From Oscillospiraceae bacterium (GTDB lineage Bacteria > Bacillota > Clostridia > Oscillospirales > CAG-272), in contig SVQX01000008.1 of NCBI GenBank assembly GCA_015065065.1, positions 1 to 57,710 of the forward strand: DNA of 57,710 nt, read 5' to 3'. The notes below the pieces were generated by a model, which made no database searches, was not told where the DNA came from, and saw only the letters and a list, made by a program, of their open reading frames with translations. Shown here one piece after another: positions 23,874 through 33,105 of the stretch. Position 1 is the stretch's first letter, and each line of letters begins with the position of its first letter. The position numbers and the translations under genes were made by a program.

Positions 23874-25412
23874 TCAGAGCAGAGGTGCGAACAGCTTGAG
23901 AATTGCAATATAAAGGTCGTAAAGCATATCGAAGCGAGGCTCGACGGGCTTTACAAGCTCACATTCGTCAAAGGTGGAGTCAAAATCCCGTTTGGCATCC
24001 GCCACCACGTTGTGATCCACGAACAGGCAGGCGTTTTCAAAATGCAGCATAAGGCTTCGGTAATCAATGTTGATTGAGCCCACGACGGCGATCTTATCGT
24101 CCGCCACGAACACCTTGGAGTGAACGAAGCCGGGGGTATACTTATACATTTTGACGCCGTTCTCGATAAGCTTGGGAAAATGCGATTTCGTCAGATGATA
24201 GACTATCTTTTTATCGGGTATCTCGGGGACGACGATACGCACGTCCACTCCGCGCTTGGCGGCAAGACACAGCGCGTCCTCAAGCGCGTCGTCGATAACG
24301 ACGTAGGGGGAAGCGATATAAAGATAATCGGTTGCGGAGTGTATAATACTAAGGTATACGTTCTCAGCGAGCGGCTCTTTTTCAACGGGGGAGTCGCCGT
24401 AGGGTTGAACGAAGCCATCCGCGCGCACCGTTTTGCAGGATTCCTCATCCGGCATAAACGACCTTACTGCCTCGGGGGAGTCGGTCGGGCGCAGAGCGTT
24501 CCACATCTGCAGGAACATCAGCGTCATACTGCGCACGCCCTCGCCTTCAAGACGCAGTCCGTTGTCCTTCCAGACGCCGAATCGCGTTTCCTCGCCGATA
24601 TATTCGTCTGCAAAGTTGATGCCGCCCGTATACGCGGTATTTCCGTCGATAACAAGTATCTTTCGGTGGTCGCGGTTATTCATGATAACGGAATAAACAG
24701 GACGGTAGCGGTTGAACGCAATACACTTGATTCCAAGCGCTTCAATTTTTTTAGCATATTTTCTCGGCAGGTAGGAAATGCTGCCCACGTCGTCGTAAAT
24801 AATGCGCACGTCGAGTCCGCACTTTGCCTTTTCCTTGAGAATGTCAAGGACAGCATCCCACATTTTTCCGTGTCTGATAATGAAATATTCAAGAAAGATG
24901 TATTTTTCTGCGCGGCGCAGATCGTCCAGCATCCTCAGCCACGTATCCCTGCCGTTGTCAAAATATTCTGCGGCGGTGTTTTCGTATATGGGGAATCCGC
25001 TTTCCGCAAGGTAGCGGCACTGCGTACCTATATGCTTGTCAGGCTCGCGCTGAGCCAATTTTTCAAGGGTAGGCTCGCTGTAAGCAACACAGTGCGCCAT
25101 ATCCTCACGTGATCTTGCAAGAGCCTGACGCAGCTTTTTCTTCGGACCCTTGCCGCCCGAGATGAAGTAGATTATACCCCCGAAAATCGGAAAGGTAAGT
25201 ACCAGCACTACCCACGCAAGCTTTACCGCGGGCTGTGCAGGCTTTTTGACTATCAGCAGTGCGGCGATGAGGCTTATTGCGGATAAAACGAAGGCAATAG
25301 GCAGATAATACGCGCTGAAAGAGTACGCGATAAAGATCAGCCATGCAAGCTGTATAGCGATACCCAGGCTGACTATTACTACTCGGCTGAGCAGCTTGCC
25401 TAAAAATTTCAA
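23874..25412 (-). CDS. cls: Cardiolipin synthase (phospholipase D family)
   Basis: A 512-residue membrane enzyme that condenses two phosphatidylglycerols to cardiolipin and glycerol. The start is placed at the TTG at 25412, eight bases after GGAGG; an in-frame TTG at 25427 lies upstream of that ribosome site. Two to three N-terminal membrane segments (about 8-92 in total) precede two PLD catalytic motifs: HRKILVIDGNTAYTGGIN (about 249) and HSKVFVADDKIAVVGSIN (about 431). Length and layout are those of the ClsA type. It is a single gene bounded by the bidirectional terminator. Confidence 0.93.
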   Translation of the reverse strand: MKFLGKLLSRVVIVSLGIAIQLAWLIFIAYSFSAYYLPIAFVLSAISLIAALLIVKKPAQPAVKLAWVVLVLTFPIFGGIIYFISGGKGPKKKLRQALARSREDMAHCVAYSEPTLEKLAQREPDKHIGTQCRYLAESGFPIYENTAAEYFDNGRDTWLRMLDDLRRAEKYIFLEYFIIRHGKMWDAVLDILKEKAKCGLDVRIIYDDVGSISYLPRKYAKKIEALGIKCIAFNRYRPVYSVIMNNRDHRKILVIDGNTAYTGGINFADEYIGEETRFGVWKDNGLRLEGEGVRSMTLMFLQMWNALRPTDSPEAVRSFMPDEESCKTVRADGFVQPYGDSPVEKEPLAENVYLSIIHSATDYLYIASPYVVIDDALEDALCLAAKRGVDVRIVVPEIPDKKIVYHLTKSHFPKLIENGVKMYKYTPGFVHSKVFVADDKIAVVGSINIDYRSLMLHFENACLFVDHNVVADAKRDFDSTFDECELVKPVEPRFDMLYDLYIAILKLFAPLL

Positions 25413-25518
25413 AAGCCTCACCTCCAATCATAACTTTACCAGTACATTATACCCCTCAATTATGAACTTAATATTACATTTAAGGGTAAGTTATGAAAAA
25501 AACGTCGATTTTTGCGGA

Positions 25519-25550
25519 TAAAAATAACGGGGCTTCGGACGAAGCCCCGT
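25519..25550 (-). terminator. Terminator of the MsmX/UgpC-type gene (minus strand)
   Basis: ACGGGGCTTCG pairs with CGAAGCCCCGT around a 2-3 base loop; on the minus strand it is followed by TATTTTTATC. Confidence 0.85.
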
Positions 25551-25563
25551 TTGTATCATACAA

Positions 25564-26676
25564 TTAGTGGCAGATGCAACGCTCGGTATCCTTATCGAAG
25601 ATGTGGATGCGGGAGGTGTCGAATGCAACGCGGATGGTGTCGCCCGCACGGGAGGTGGAGCGAGAGGAAACGCGTGCGATAAGGTTAGTCTCGCCAACGT
25701 TGAGGTAGAGGTAGATCTCTGCACCCATAAGCTCGGTAACGTCAACGTAAGCATCAATGGTGCTGTCAGCAAACGCCTCGACCTGAGCGGGCTGGTCATG
25801 CAGACACTCGGGACGCAGACCAACGATAACCTCCTGATCAATGTAATCCTTGAGCGCAGGGTTGTTAGCTTTTTCTGCGGGAAGCTTGATGGATTTGTCT
25901 TCAAAGTTGAAGTACATATCTTCGCCCTTCATGGTAAGAGTACCGTTGATGAAGTTCATCTGAGGAGTTCCGATAAATCCTGCAACGAAGAGGTTACAAG
26001 GAGAATCGTACAGGTTCTGAGGAGTATCTACCTGCTGGATAAGACCGTCCTTCATAACTACGATTCTGGTTGCCATGGTCATAGCCTCGACCTGGTCATG
26101 GGTAACGTAGATAAAGGTAGTACCAACGCGGTTGTGGAGCTTTGTAAGCTCGGTTCTCATGGCTGCACGGAGCTTCGCGTCAAGGTTGGAGAGCGGCTCG
26201 TCAAGAAGGAATACCTTGGGGTTACGGACGATAGCACGTCCGAGAGCCACACGCTGCTTCTGACCTCCGGAGAGAGCCTTCGGCTTTCTGTCGAGAAGGT
26301 GGGTGATGTCGAGGATTCGAGCAGCCTCTTCAACGCGGCGCTTGATCTCCTCCTTCGGAGTCTTGTTGAGCTTAAGACCGAATGCCATGTTCTCGGAAAC
26401 GGTCATGTGAGGATAAAGTGCGTAGTTCTGGAAAACCATCGCGATCTTTCTGTCCTTGGGGGCAACGTCATTTACCAGCTGGTCGCCGATGAACAGCTCG
26501 CCCTCGGAGATCTCCTCAAGTCCCGCAACCATTCGCAGGGTAGTGGTCTTACCGCAACCGGAGGGCCCTACGAGCACCAGAAACTCCTTGTCCTTGATCT
26601 CAAGGTTGAAGTCGGATACCGCGGTAACGCCGCCGGGGTATTTCTTGTAAATATGTCGCAAAGATACGCTTGCCAT
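25564..26676 (-). CDS. Sugar ABC transporter ATPase, MsmX/UgpC type
   Basis: A 370-residue ATPase of the carbohydrate-uptake (CUT1) family. The ATPase core has Walker A GPSGCGKTTT (about 37), Q-loop VFQNYALYPHM, signature LSGGQKQRVALGRAIV, Walker B VFLLDEPLSNLDA and the switch VTHDQ. The C-terminal 130 residues form the OB-fold regulatory region typical of MalK/UgpC/MsmX. No permease or solute-binding gene is adjacent. In Bacilli and Clostridia such solitary ATPases serve several sugar transporters encoded elsewhere, so that is the likely role here. GGAGGA lies ahead of the ATG. Confidence 0.93.
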   Translation of the reverse strand: MASVSLRHIYKKYPGGVTAVSDFNLEIKDKEFLVLVGPSGCGKTTTLRMVAGLEEISEGELFIGDQLVNDVAPKDRKIAMVFQNYALYPHMTVSENMAFGLKLNKTPKEEIKRRVEEAARILDITHLLDRKPKALSGGQKQRVALGRAIVRNPKVFLLDEPLSNLDAKLRAAMRTELTKLHNRVGTTFIYVTHDQVEAMTMATRIVVMKDGLIQQVDTPQNLYDSPCNLFVAGFIGTPQMNFINGTLTMKGEDMYFNFEDKSIKLPAEKANNPALKDYIDQEVIVGLRPECLHDQPAQVEAFADSTIDAYVDVTELMGAEIYLYLNVGETNLIARVSSRSTSRAGDTIRVAFDTSRIHIFDKDTERCICH

Positions 26677-26953
26677 ATTGTTCCTCCTGAAAATATAATA
26701 TACCGTGCTTTAAAGCATCATTTGTCGCCCGAAAGTCAGCACATGGATGATGATAAAAGACGGCATAAAGATGCATAAATACTTACGGAGGTATTATACC
26801 AAAAAATGCGAGAAAAAGATAGAGTTTTATTGAATAAAATTTACCCCTCGGTTTTGTGCAATACGCACAAAATATAATTTAAGTATAACAATTTTGCGCC
26901 CGCATACGGTGAGCGAACCTTAATAAATTAAGACTCCGCCTTTGTTTTGACCT

Positions 26954-27424
26954 TCAAGTGTCGGCGGCGTCGGCAATACGGCGCTTGCGCACACGCTTGA
27001 CGGAGGCATCAACAAAGGTGGTAAGAATGAAGCCGCAGGATATTCCGAGTGCTATTTCAAGCGTTTGCTTGCCAAAGCCGAGCGCGTCAGAGTAGAGTCC
27101 GGACACCAAGGCGTTGATGGTATAATACAGCGCGCCTCCGGGCACGAGGGGGAGCATAGCCGGAATAATATATATGACTGCGGGGGCGCGGGTTACTCTG
27201 GCGCACACCTCGCAATAAACGGTAGCCACCACGGCGGCAAGCATGTTGGACAGAAATTCCTGTCCTGTTGACCTTATCAGCAGAATGTAGGTGCCACCTG
27301 CAAGCAGACCTCCAAGCATCGCCGGAATACATCTTTTGGGTGACATACAGAAAAATATGGAAAAGGCAAACGAGCTGAGTGCTGCTGACAGGAGCAGCTT
27401 TAATATTTCAAAAAATTCAGGCAT
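26954..27424 (-). CDS. Threonine/serine exporter, small subunit (ThrE_2/DUF3815, YjjB-like)
   Basis: A 156-residue protein with four to five membrane segments, containing MLGGLLAGGTYIL and IIPAMLPLVPGGALYY, the conserved P-G-G motif of the ThrE_2 (PF12821) half. The ATG at 27424 is chosen because it follows the stop of the partner gene after 13 bases. Together with 27438-28244 it forms the split version of the ThrE exporter, which moves threonine, serine or small organic acids out of the cell; E. coli YjjP/YjjB is proposed to export succinate. The basic C-terminal tail probably faces the cytoplasm. Confidence 0.88.
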   Translation of the reverse strand: MPEFFEILKLLLSAALSSFAFSIFFCMSPKRCIPAMLGGLLAGGTYILLIRSTGQEFLSNMLAAVVATVYCEVCARVTRAPAVIYIIPAMLPLVPGGALYYTINALVSGLYSDALGFGKQTLEIALGISCGFILTTFVDASVKRVRKRRIADAADT

Positions 27425-27437
27425 TTTCAACTCCGTC

Positions 27438-28244
27438 CTACGCCAGAAGCGCGAAAATATTGTTGCACAAAAGGAATGCGGCAAGGTAGCCAAGCACCAC
27501 CATCAGTGCGCAAGCAATAGCCTTGCTGAATCCCATAGTGCCCGAGGCTGTGTCGCCGTACATAACGTCCCTGAGCGCGTTGCTGAAAGCCATGCCGGGA
27601 ATGACCAGCATTATCGTTCCGATAGCCACCTTGTCAAGATTGTGTCCGAATCCGACGGCACAAAGGATAGAGGACAGCGTGCCGTTGAAGAAGGACAGAA
27701 TGAAGGAGCGCATGGTGGAGTTTGCATTGATGGGCTTGAGGTGTGTCAGCGCCGCCATAAGAAATCCGATCACGGCGGCACAAGCTCCGTCAAGCATACT
27801 GCCGCCGAAAAATATGGCAAAAGCGCCCGCGCCGAGAGCGCCTCCTCCGCAGCGGAGCAGGGGATGCACGGGGCGGAGCTTGCGGATCTCGCGCACCTTG
27901 CATATAACGTCAGCGGGAGGCGGAGTGGATGCACATATCTCGCGGGAGAGCTGATTGAGAGCCTCAAGTCTTGCCAGATGATTGCTTGACGAGGATATTC
28001 TGCGCACCTGAGTGGAATAATCTCCGTTTGGCATGTAGGCGGTAGTGTTGATTATGGAGTCGATAGCCCATATCTCCACCCGCTCCGCGCCGTACGCGCG
28101 GCATATACGGGTGACGGTGTCCTCCACTCTGTGTACCTCGCTGCCGTATTTGAGCATATATTGTCCTATATCCATTGCCGCCGACAGTATATCCACGGGA
28201 CTGTATTGCGTGTTTTTCTGTCGGTCTTGAATTTGTTTGTCCAT
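27438..28244 (-). CDS. Threonine/serine exporter, large subunit (ThrE_1/DUF1212, YjjP-like)
   Basis: A 268-residue protein. The first 115 residues or so are soluble, with GSEVHRVEDTVTRICRAYG and RRISSSSNHLARLEALNQLSREI, hallmarks of the ThrE_1 (PF06738) N-terminal domain. About five membrane segments follow, and the sequence VIPGMAFSNALRDVMYGDTASG is a conserved loop. It is co-transcribed with the small subunit downstream. The direction of transport (export) is by family analogy only. Confidence 0.9.
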   Translation of the reverse strand: MDKQIQDRQKNTQYSPVDILSAAMDIGQYMLKYGSEVHRVEDTVTRICRAYGAERVEIWAIDSIINTTAYMPNGDYSTQVRRISSSSNHLARLEALNQLSREICASTPPPADVICKVREIRKLRPVHPLLRCGGGALGAGAFAIFFGGSMLDGACAAVIGFLMAALTHLKPINANSTMRSFILSFFNGTLSSILCAVGFGHNLDKVAIGTIMLVIPGMAFSNALRDVMYGDTASGTMGFSKAIACALMVVLGYLAAFLLCNNIFALLA

Positions 28245-28316
28245 AACAATTCCTCGCTCGGGGTAGTATTCAACGACATTATATAACGCTGAAAGTATTT
28301 TGTCAAGAGAGAAGTG

Positions 28317-29489
28317 TCAGGGACCTGCAAGAAACTTGGACAGCACGACGGAGAACAGCTCGGCAGCACTTACAGCTTCGACGAAGGTGTTGCCCGCCGC
28401 GCCTATCTCCACTGTGAGGAATAACACATCACTGCGGTAGGGAGAATTTCCCTCTCTTAACCATACAGGACGGGAAAGCTGTTCATGTGTATCAAAAATT
28501 TCCGCACGAATCTTGAGTGCGAGCGCAAGGTTTTTCTCCGTCATATCCGCCCCATCACCGCGGGAATCGCATATCAGCCTTATTTGGGCGTGAGGGATAC
28601 TGTCGATAGAGCAAAGCGGGCGCAACAGCTCGCCGTCAGGGCGAAGCTCCGCGCTTCTGCGTAGGTCAAGCACAAGGCTCACCTCGGGGTAGAGATTGAG
28701 ATAATATTCCATAACCGCCGCGGAGTCGACATCCTCGGGCGGTAGGGTGTATAGTACCTGAATTCCATTGTGGGACAAGCGATCTGCTATAAGCGCGGCT
28801 ATATCGCGGACGTTGCCGTCGACACCGTTGTAGGCTTCGTTAGGGCGCGACGTAACTATAAGTACAGCCCCAATGCTCGGAAGGGGAGAATCCAATAATT
28901 TTTGCACGTCGGGCGCGAGAATGGTGGTATTGTTTATGTAGGACGCACCATTTTCAAAGTAGCTTTCGTCTGAAATGTACGAGCCTTGAGTTTCAACCTC
29001 GGACGTTGTGTCTGCTTCGCTTTCGGATTCGGTTTCGGTTTCAGTTTTAGTTTCAGTTTCGGTTTCAGTGTTCGTGACGTTATCGGTTTCTGCAGCCGTC
29101 TCCGTGGCGGCATCGGGCGGTGCAGTGCTTTCATCAAATTCTGTTGACGGTGCTTCGGTTGCTTCAGACGAGGGCGTACCGGCTGACTCGGTATCAGGAG
29201 GCAGGGGTGGTGGGGTAGTGCCCGCCGGTGCGGGAAAGCTTTGCTGAAATAAAAATCCGAACAGGGAGGAAAAGGGACCTCCGACAGGTGAATTTTTTGC
29301 CGCTGAAATTATAAGAAGCAACAAAATAAAAGCGCACAGACCCAGTGCCGCCATTCCTCCGAGCGAGAGTGGCCGCCGTCTTTTTTGACCTACTCTCGCC
29401 GATTTGCCCTTCGTCCTGCCCCCGACTGCTCTTACGTCCTCGGACGGTATACGGCTGTTCAGAATGACGGGCAACCTGTTTTTATCCAT
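28317..29489 (-). CDS. spoIIP: Stage II sporulation protein P, apparently lacking active-site histidines
   Basis: A 390-residue protein. The ATG at 29489 is chosen because GGAGGA is correctly spaced. A basic N terminus is followed by a membrane segment (about 45-66), a long Thr/Glu/Ala-rich linker (about 80-180) and the SpoIIP domain (about 205-390). SpoIIP, with SpoIIM and SpoIID, degrades septal peptidoglycan during engulfment. The gpr-spoIIP order and the C-terminal pattern (ENLALALKIR, VEIG, GNT, EA) support the family. The usual HTHTTEAY-type motif reads VTSRPNEAY here, and the usual D-[IL]-H-R-D motif reads DLRRS, so both histidines known to be needed for amidase activity look absent. 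It may be a non-catalytic or altered form; a second SpoIIP elsewhere in the genome is possible. Confidence 0.8.
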   Translation of the reverse strand: MDKNRLPVILNSRIPSEDVRAVGGRTKGKSARVGQKRRRPLSLGGMAALGLCAFILLLLIISAAKNSPVGGPFSSLFGFLFQQSFPAPAGTTPPPLPPDTESAGTPSSEATEAPSTEFDESTAPPDAATETAAETDNVTNTETETETKTETETESESEADTTSEVETQGSYISDESYFENGASYINNTTILAPDVQKLLDSPLPSIGAVLIVTSRPNEAYNGVDGNVRDIAALIADRLSHNGIQVLYTLPPEDVDSAAVMEYYLNLYPEVSLVLDLRRSAELRPDGELLRPLCSIDSIPHAQIRLICDSRGDGADMTEKNLALALKIRAEIFDTHEQLSRPVWLREGNSPYRSDVLFLTVEIGAAGNTFVEAVSAAELFSVVLSKFLAGP

Positions 29490-29545
29490 AAAGTATATCC
29501 TCCACAAGCGATTTATCAGTAGACATTATGCGGCGGAGGCGGTTC

Positions 29546-30430
29546 TTATGATTCAGGCACGCCAAAGGCGCGGTTGACGGCGTCGGAAATAACGCGGGAG
29601 GTGACCTCGGTTATAAGGTCGGCTTCCTTTGGAGAAACGATAAAGCTTTTGCCGTTTTCAAGCACCTCGCGCAGACCGTCTCCGATATCCGAGTCTGCGA
29701 TACCTGCCTTGTGCAGTGCGTCGTATACCAGCGTAGAGGAGTCCACGACCGTGGGGATTCCTATTGCGATAACAGGGCAGCCCATAGTGGACGAATCAAT
29801 GGCAACGCGGGTGTTTCCTATCCCCGAGCCGGGAGCTATTCCGCCGTCGGATAGCTGAATGGTGGACGCAAGACGCTGTGGAGAGCGCGCGGCAAGAGCG
29901 TCTACAGCCAAGATAAGGTGCGGCTGTATCATTTTTGCCGCCGCCATGACCGTTTCCGCGCTTTCAATGCCCGTTTTTCCTAAAACTCCGGGCGTGATGC
30001 AGGCAAGCTCACAGCAGCCAAGCGCGAAAAATATATCCGACTTGAATGCCTTTAAATGCCTTGTTGCAGTTACTCTTAACACGGAATTCGGGCCTATGGC
30101 GTCGGCGGTCAGCTCTCCGTTGCCAAGTCCCACAACAAGAATCTTCGTGTGACTGTCGGGAGCTTTTCCAAGCGCCTTTTGCGCCATGTCGGACAATTGA
30201 TTTCTCAATATTTTGACGAGTGTATCAAGCTCCTCCGTCCCAAGCTCCGTGATCCTGCCGAATTCCAGCGTTATATAGAATGTTCCGCTTCCGTCCTCCT
30301 GACGTGTCAGCATAAGAGTGCTTATGGAGGATAAGGGCAGCTTCTCGCTGAGGATACGGCTGTCGCCGTGCTGCTCGGCGGCAAGGTCAGAGCGGGTGTA
30401 TTCGGATGCGTCAAATTTCTTTGGAATCAT
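29546..30430 (-). CDS. gpr: Germination protease GPR
   Basis: A 294-residue aspartic-type protease that degrades small acid-soluble DNA-binding proteins when spores germinate. Family signs: the short N-terminal propeptide region, VVGLGNGELTADAIGP (about 100-117), a long central stretch TPGVLGKTGIESAETV, LAVDALAARS, and GSGIGNTRVAI. The mature enzyme is made by self-cleavage near the N terminus. The ribosome site GGAGGG precedes the ATG. spoIIP follows after 56 bases, the usual order. Expression in the forespore by sigma-F/G is expected; I could not identify their promoter boxes with confidence. Confidence 0.95.
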   Translation of the reverse strand: MIPKKFDASEYTRSDLAAEQHGDSRILSEKLPLSSISTLMLTRQEDGSGTFYITLEFGRITELGTEELDTLVKILRNQLSDMAQKALGKAPDSHTKILVVGLGNGELTADAIGPNSVLRVTATRHLKAFKSDIFFALGCCELACITPGVLGKTGIESAETVMAAAKMIQPHLILAVDALAARSPQRLASTIQLSDGGIAPGSGIGNTRVAIDSSTMGCPVIAIGIPTVVDSSTLVYDALHKAGIADSDIGDGLREVLENGKSFIVSPKEADLITEVTSRVISDAVNRAFGVPES

Positions 30431-30665
30431 ATATCCCTCCCAAGAAAAATTTTAGTAACAAAAAATTTACAAACAGCAGAGGCGGCGAGACAGTAGGGAA
30501 AATTCTGCCGTCGCTCCGCTCGTCACAATATTATGTTGCGACGGTAAGCGGCTGATTATTCTGTGTCGGCATGGGCTTTTAACAAACACTGTGTGCATTT
30601 TGCACAGTTTTACTTTGCTTTGGTTGTGCAAGACACCAAAACTGAAAAATGTTGGTAAGTGCTTA

Positions 30666-30694
30666 TTGATAAAGTGGAGAATGTATGATATAAT
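30666..30694 (+). promoter_or_regulatory. Promoter of the peptide-binding lipoprotein gene
   Basis: TTGATA (30666-30671), 17-base spacer, perfect TATAAT (30689-30694). The rest of the 358-base spacer 30431-30788 holds a short hairpin (ACTGTG/CACAGT near 30590-30610) and nothing else I recognise. Confidence 0.7.
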
Positions 30695-30788
30695 ATTAGG
30701 AGTGATAAACCGTTACGAATCAATTTGATTTTGCGTTTGAGCATAAGATTTATCCGCGCACCACACAAACAAGGAGGAATACCCAACT

Positions 30789-32888
30789 ATGATGAAGCGA
30801 ATATTTGCGTTGCTTATTTGTCTTGCGACAGTGCTTTGCGCATTCGCAGGCTGCAGCTCGAATACTGATGACGACTATAAGGGACAGGCTATTACCGCCT
30901 ACCTTACCACTAACGTGTATGATCTCGATCCCGCTCGCGCGTACACCAACGACGCGCTTGCCGACGTGGTCGGACTTATGTTTGATACCCTTTTCAAGCT
31001 TGACAGCAACAAGAAGGTAGTCAAGTCGCTCGTGAAGGAGTACGAATTCACCGAGGACAAGACCACGGGCGAGCATGGCATGTGGTTCAGACTCGTGGAT
31101 ACCAAGTGGTCTGACGGTCAGTACGTTTCCGCAAACGATGTTGTGTTTGCGTGGAAGCGACTGCTGGAGGTAGAGTCCTCGTTTGAAGCGGCTTCGCTTC
31201 TGTTTGATATAAAGAATGCCCGCGCCGCAAAGGAAGGCGATGCGTCTATTGATGACGTCGGTATCTACGCGGAGGAGGAGCTTATGGTTACCGTCAAGTT
31301 CGAAGGACCTATCGACAGAGATCAGTTCCTGCTCAATCTTACCAGCCTTGCACTTGCGCCTCTGCGTGAGGATATCGTTTCCAAGGGTGACGACTGGGCA
31401 AAGAAGCCTGCTACTATCGTGTGCAGCGGACCGTTCAGACTCGGACGTGTCAACGTAAAGGTCGATACCTCGGAAGAGATCTTTGACCCCAACAGCTATC
31501 AGTATACCGATAAGGGCGATATCGCTGTTGACGAAAACGGAAACGAGATCAAGGGCGTTGCCGCGTATTCGCAGGTCATTACCGACTTCGTGCTTGAAAG
31601 AAACTCATATTATTACCGCGATCCCTCCAAGGATGAGAGCCTGTTCAAGTCGGTAAAGCCTTACCGTATATGCGTTGACTGCTCGCTTACCTCCGAGCAG
31701 CTCATGACCGCATACGAGGCGGGCATCATAAGCTATATCGGCAATATTCCCCTTGACTTGAGAGATAACGAAACTATCAAGAATAACGTTAAGGTTGCGG
31801 ATAAGTCACTTTCCACCAATATGATCTATCTTAACCAGAACGCTATGGTAAACAACGGAACGGAAGCCGGCTTTGCTCTGTTCGCTAACGCAAAGGTGCG
31901 TCAGGCGCTGTCGCTTGCACTTGACCGCGCGACGTTGGCAAAGGATATCGTGTACGCCGAGGCTGCTACGGGAATCGTTCCCACGGGCGTATTCGCTTCG
32001 GGTGACAGCAAAAAGACCTTCCGCGGAAATTGCACCAATACTTACGAATATCTCAAGCTGGATACCGATCTTGCTGTACAGCTTCTTGAGGAGGCAGATA
32101 TCGGAAAGGCAAGCTGGTACAGCTTCAGCATCTCCTATCCCGCATACGACGACGTTCAGAAGCATATCGCCGAGACTGCCGCAGAGGCTTGGAGCGATCT
32201 TGGCTTTGATGTAGAGGCAAAGGCAGTCGGAACCGTAGCGAACAACGACTGGTATAAGCCTACCGAGTCTATCCCCGAGGATATTTGCGACGATACCTAT
32301 GCAGAGTGCCTCCGCGCAGGACAGTTTGAGGCTATCGTGCTTGATTACTGTGTCGCATCCGCAGATCCCTACGGCGTGCTTGCTCCCTTTGCAAAGGCGT
32401 TCTCGGGACAGGGCATGGATATGTCGGATACCGAGAACTATCAGCTGACGCCTCACGTTACAGGCTATGACAGCGAGGAATACAATAAAAAGATGGAGGA
32501 TATCTACGCTGTTCAGAACGCCAAGGATTGCGCTGCTGCGCTTTACGAGGCAGAGAAGATCCTCATGACGGATATGCCCGCTATTCCCACTGTGTTCAAT
32601 AAGCGCGCAGTCGTTCAGTCGGACGATCTCAAGAGCACCTCCGCTACCTATTACCTCACCACCAATTTCCAGAAGGCAGAGCTTAAGAATTACGAGGAAT
32701 ACCTCGAAGCAGGTAAGAAGTTCGTTACCGATAACTTTGAGGACCTGACCTTCAGAACGAGCAACGCCGCAAAGGATACCATGGATATTTACAAGGATCT
32801 TAATACCTCGTTTGAGAATTTCAAGACCGCAAATACCATCTACATGCATTTCTTTGCAATGCCCAAAGAGGACAAAGCGTCTAAATAA
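30789..32888 (+). CDS. Peptide/oligopeptide ABC transporter substrate-binding lipoprotein (SBP_bac_5)
   Basis: A 699-residue lipoprotein with lipobox FAGC (about residue 20) and the SBP family 5 fold. Signs are TAYLTTNVYDLDPARAYTND, WSDGQYVSANDVVFAWKRLL (the family signature near 110), and KVRQALSLALDRATLA (about 370). It should capture peptides or a similar solute outside the cell for an Opp/Dpp-type ABC transporter. No permease or ATPase gene flanks it, and it has its own promoter and terminator, so it is an orphan receptor here. It is longer than the usual 530-600 residues because of insertions such as the charged loop around 240-270 and near 460-490. Confidence 0.9.
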   Translation: MMKRIFALLICLATVLCAFAGCSSNTDDDYKGQAITAYLTTNVYDLDPARAYTNDALADVVGLMFDTLFKLDSNKKVVKSLVKEYEFTEDKTTGEHGMWFRLVDTKWSDGQYVSANDVVFAWKRLLEVESSFEAASLLFDIKNARAAKEGDASIDDVGIYAEEELMVTVKFEGPIDRDQFLLNLTSLALAPLREDIVSKGDDWAKKPATIVCSGPFRLGRVNVKVDTSEEIFDPNSYQYTDKGDIAVDENGNEIKGVAAYSQVITDFVLERNSYYYRDPSKDESLFKSVKPYRICVDCSLTSEQLMTAYEAGIISYIGNIPLDLRDNETIKNNVKVADKSLSTNMIYLNQNAMVNNGTEAGFALFANAKVRQALSLALDRATLAKDIVYAEAATGIVPTGVFASGDSKKTFRGNCTNTYEYLKLDTDLAVQLLEEADIGKASWYSFSISYPAYDDVQKHIAETAAEAWSDLGFDVEAKAVGTVANNDWYKPTESIPEDICDDTYAECLRAGQFEAIVLDYCVASADPYGVLAPFAKAFSGQGMDMSDTENYQLTPHVTGYDSEEYNKKMEDIYAVQNAKDCAAALYEAEKILMTDMPAIPTVFNKRAVVQSDDLKSTSATYYLTTNFQKAELKNYEEYLEAGKKFVTDNFEDLTFRTSNAAKDTMDIYKDLNTSFENFKTANTIYMHFFAMPKEDKASK

Positions 32889-32930
32889 AACGTAAGGACT
32901 GTGCCGATTTCGGCACAGTCCTTACGTTTT
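32887..32930 (+). terminator. Terminator of the peptide-binding lipoprotein gene
   Basis: A perfect 20-bp stem (AAAACGTAAGGACTGTGCCG and its complement) with loop ATTT, starting within the stop codon region. Confidence 0.9.
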
Positions 32931-33064
32931 AGTTGAAAATTGAAAATTGAAAATGGATATCGTACTCGCCCCACGGTGAAAATATAACAACACCAATAGA
33001 TTTTCAATCACCTGCGGGATGGGGAGAGCTTGCAGGTCGCGGGACAGAGTCCCGCATATAATCA

Positions 33065-33097
33065 AATCAAAAGGAGCAGGCTGAATGAGCCTGCTCC
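33065..33097 (-). terminator. Terminator of the P-type ATPase gene (minus strand)
   Basis: GGAGCAGGCT pairs with AGCCTGCTCC around a short loop. On the minus strand it is followed by TTTTGATTTGATT. Confidence 0.8.
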
Positions 33098-33105
33098 AAA
33101 CAATA

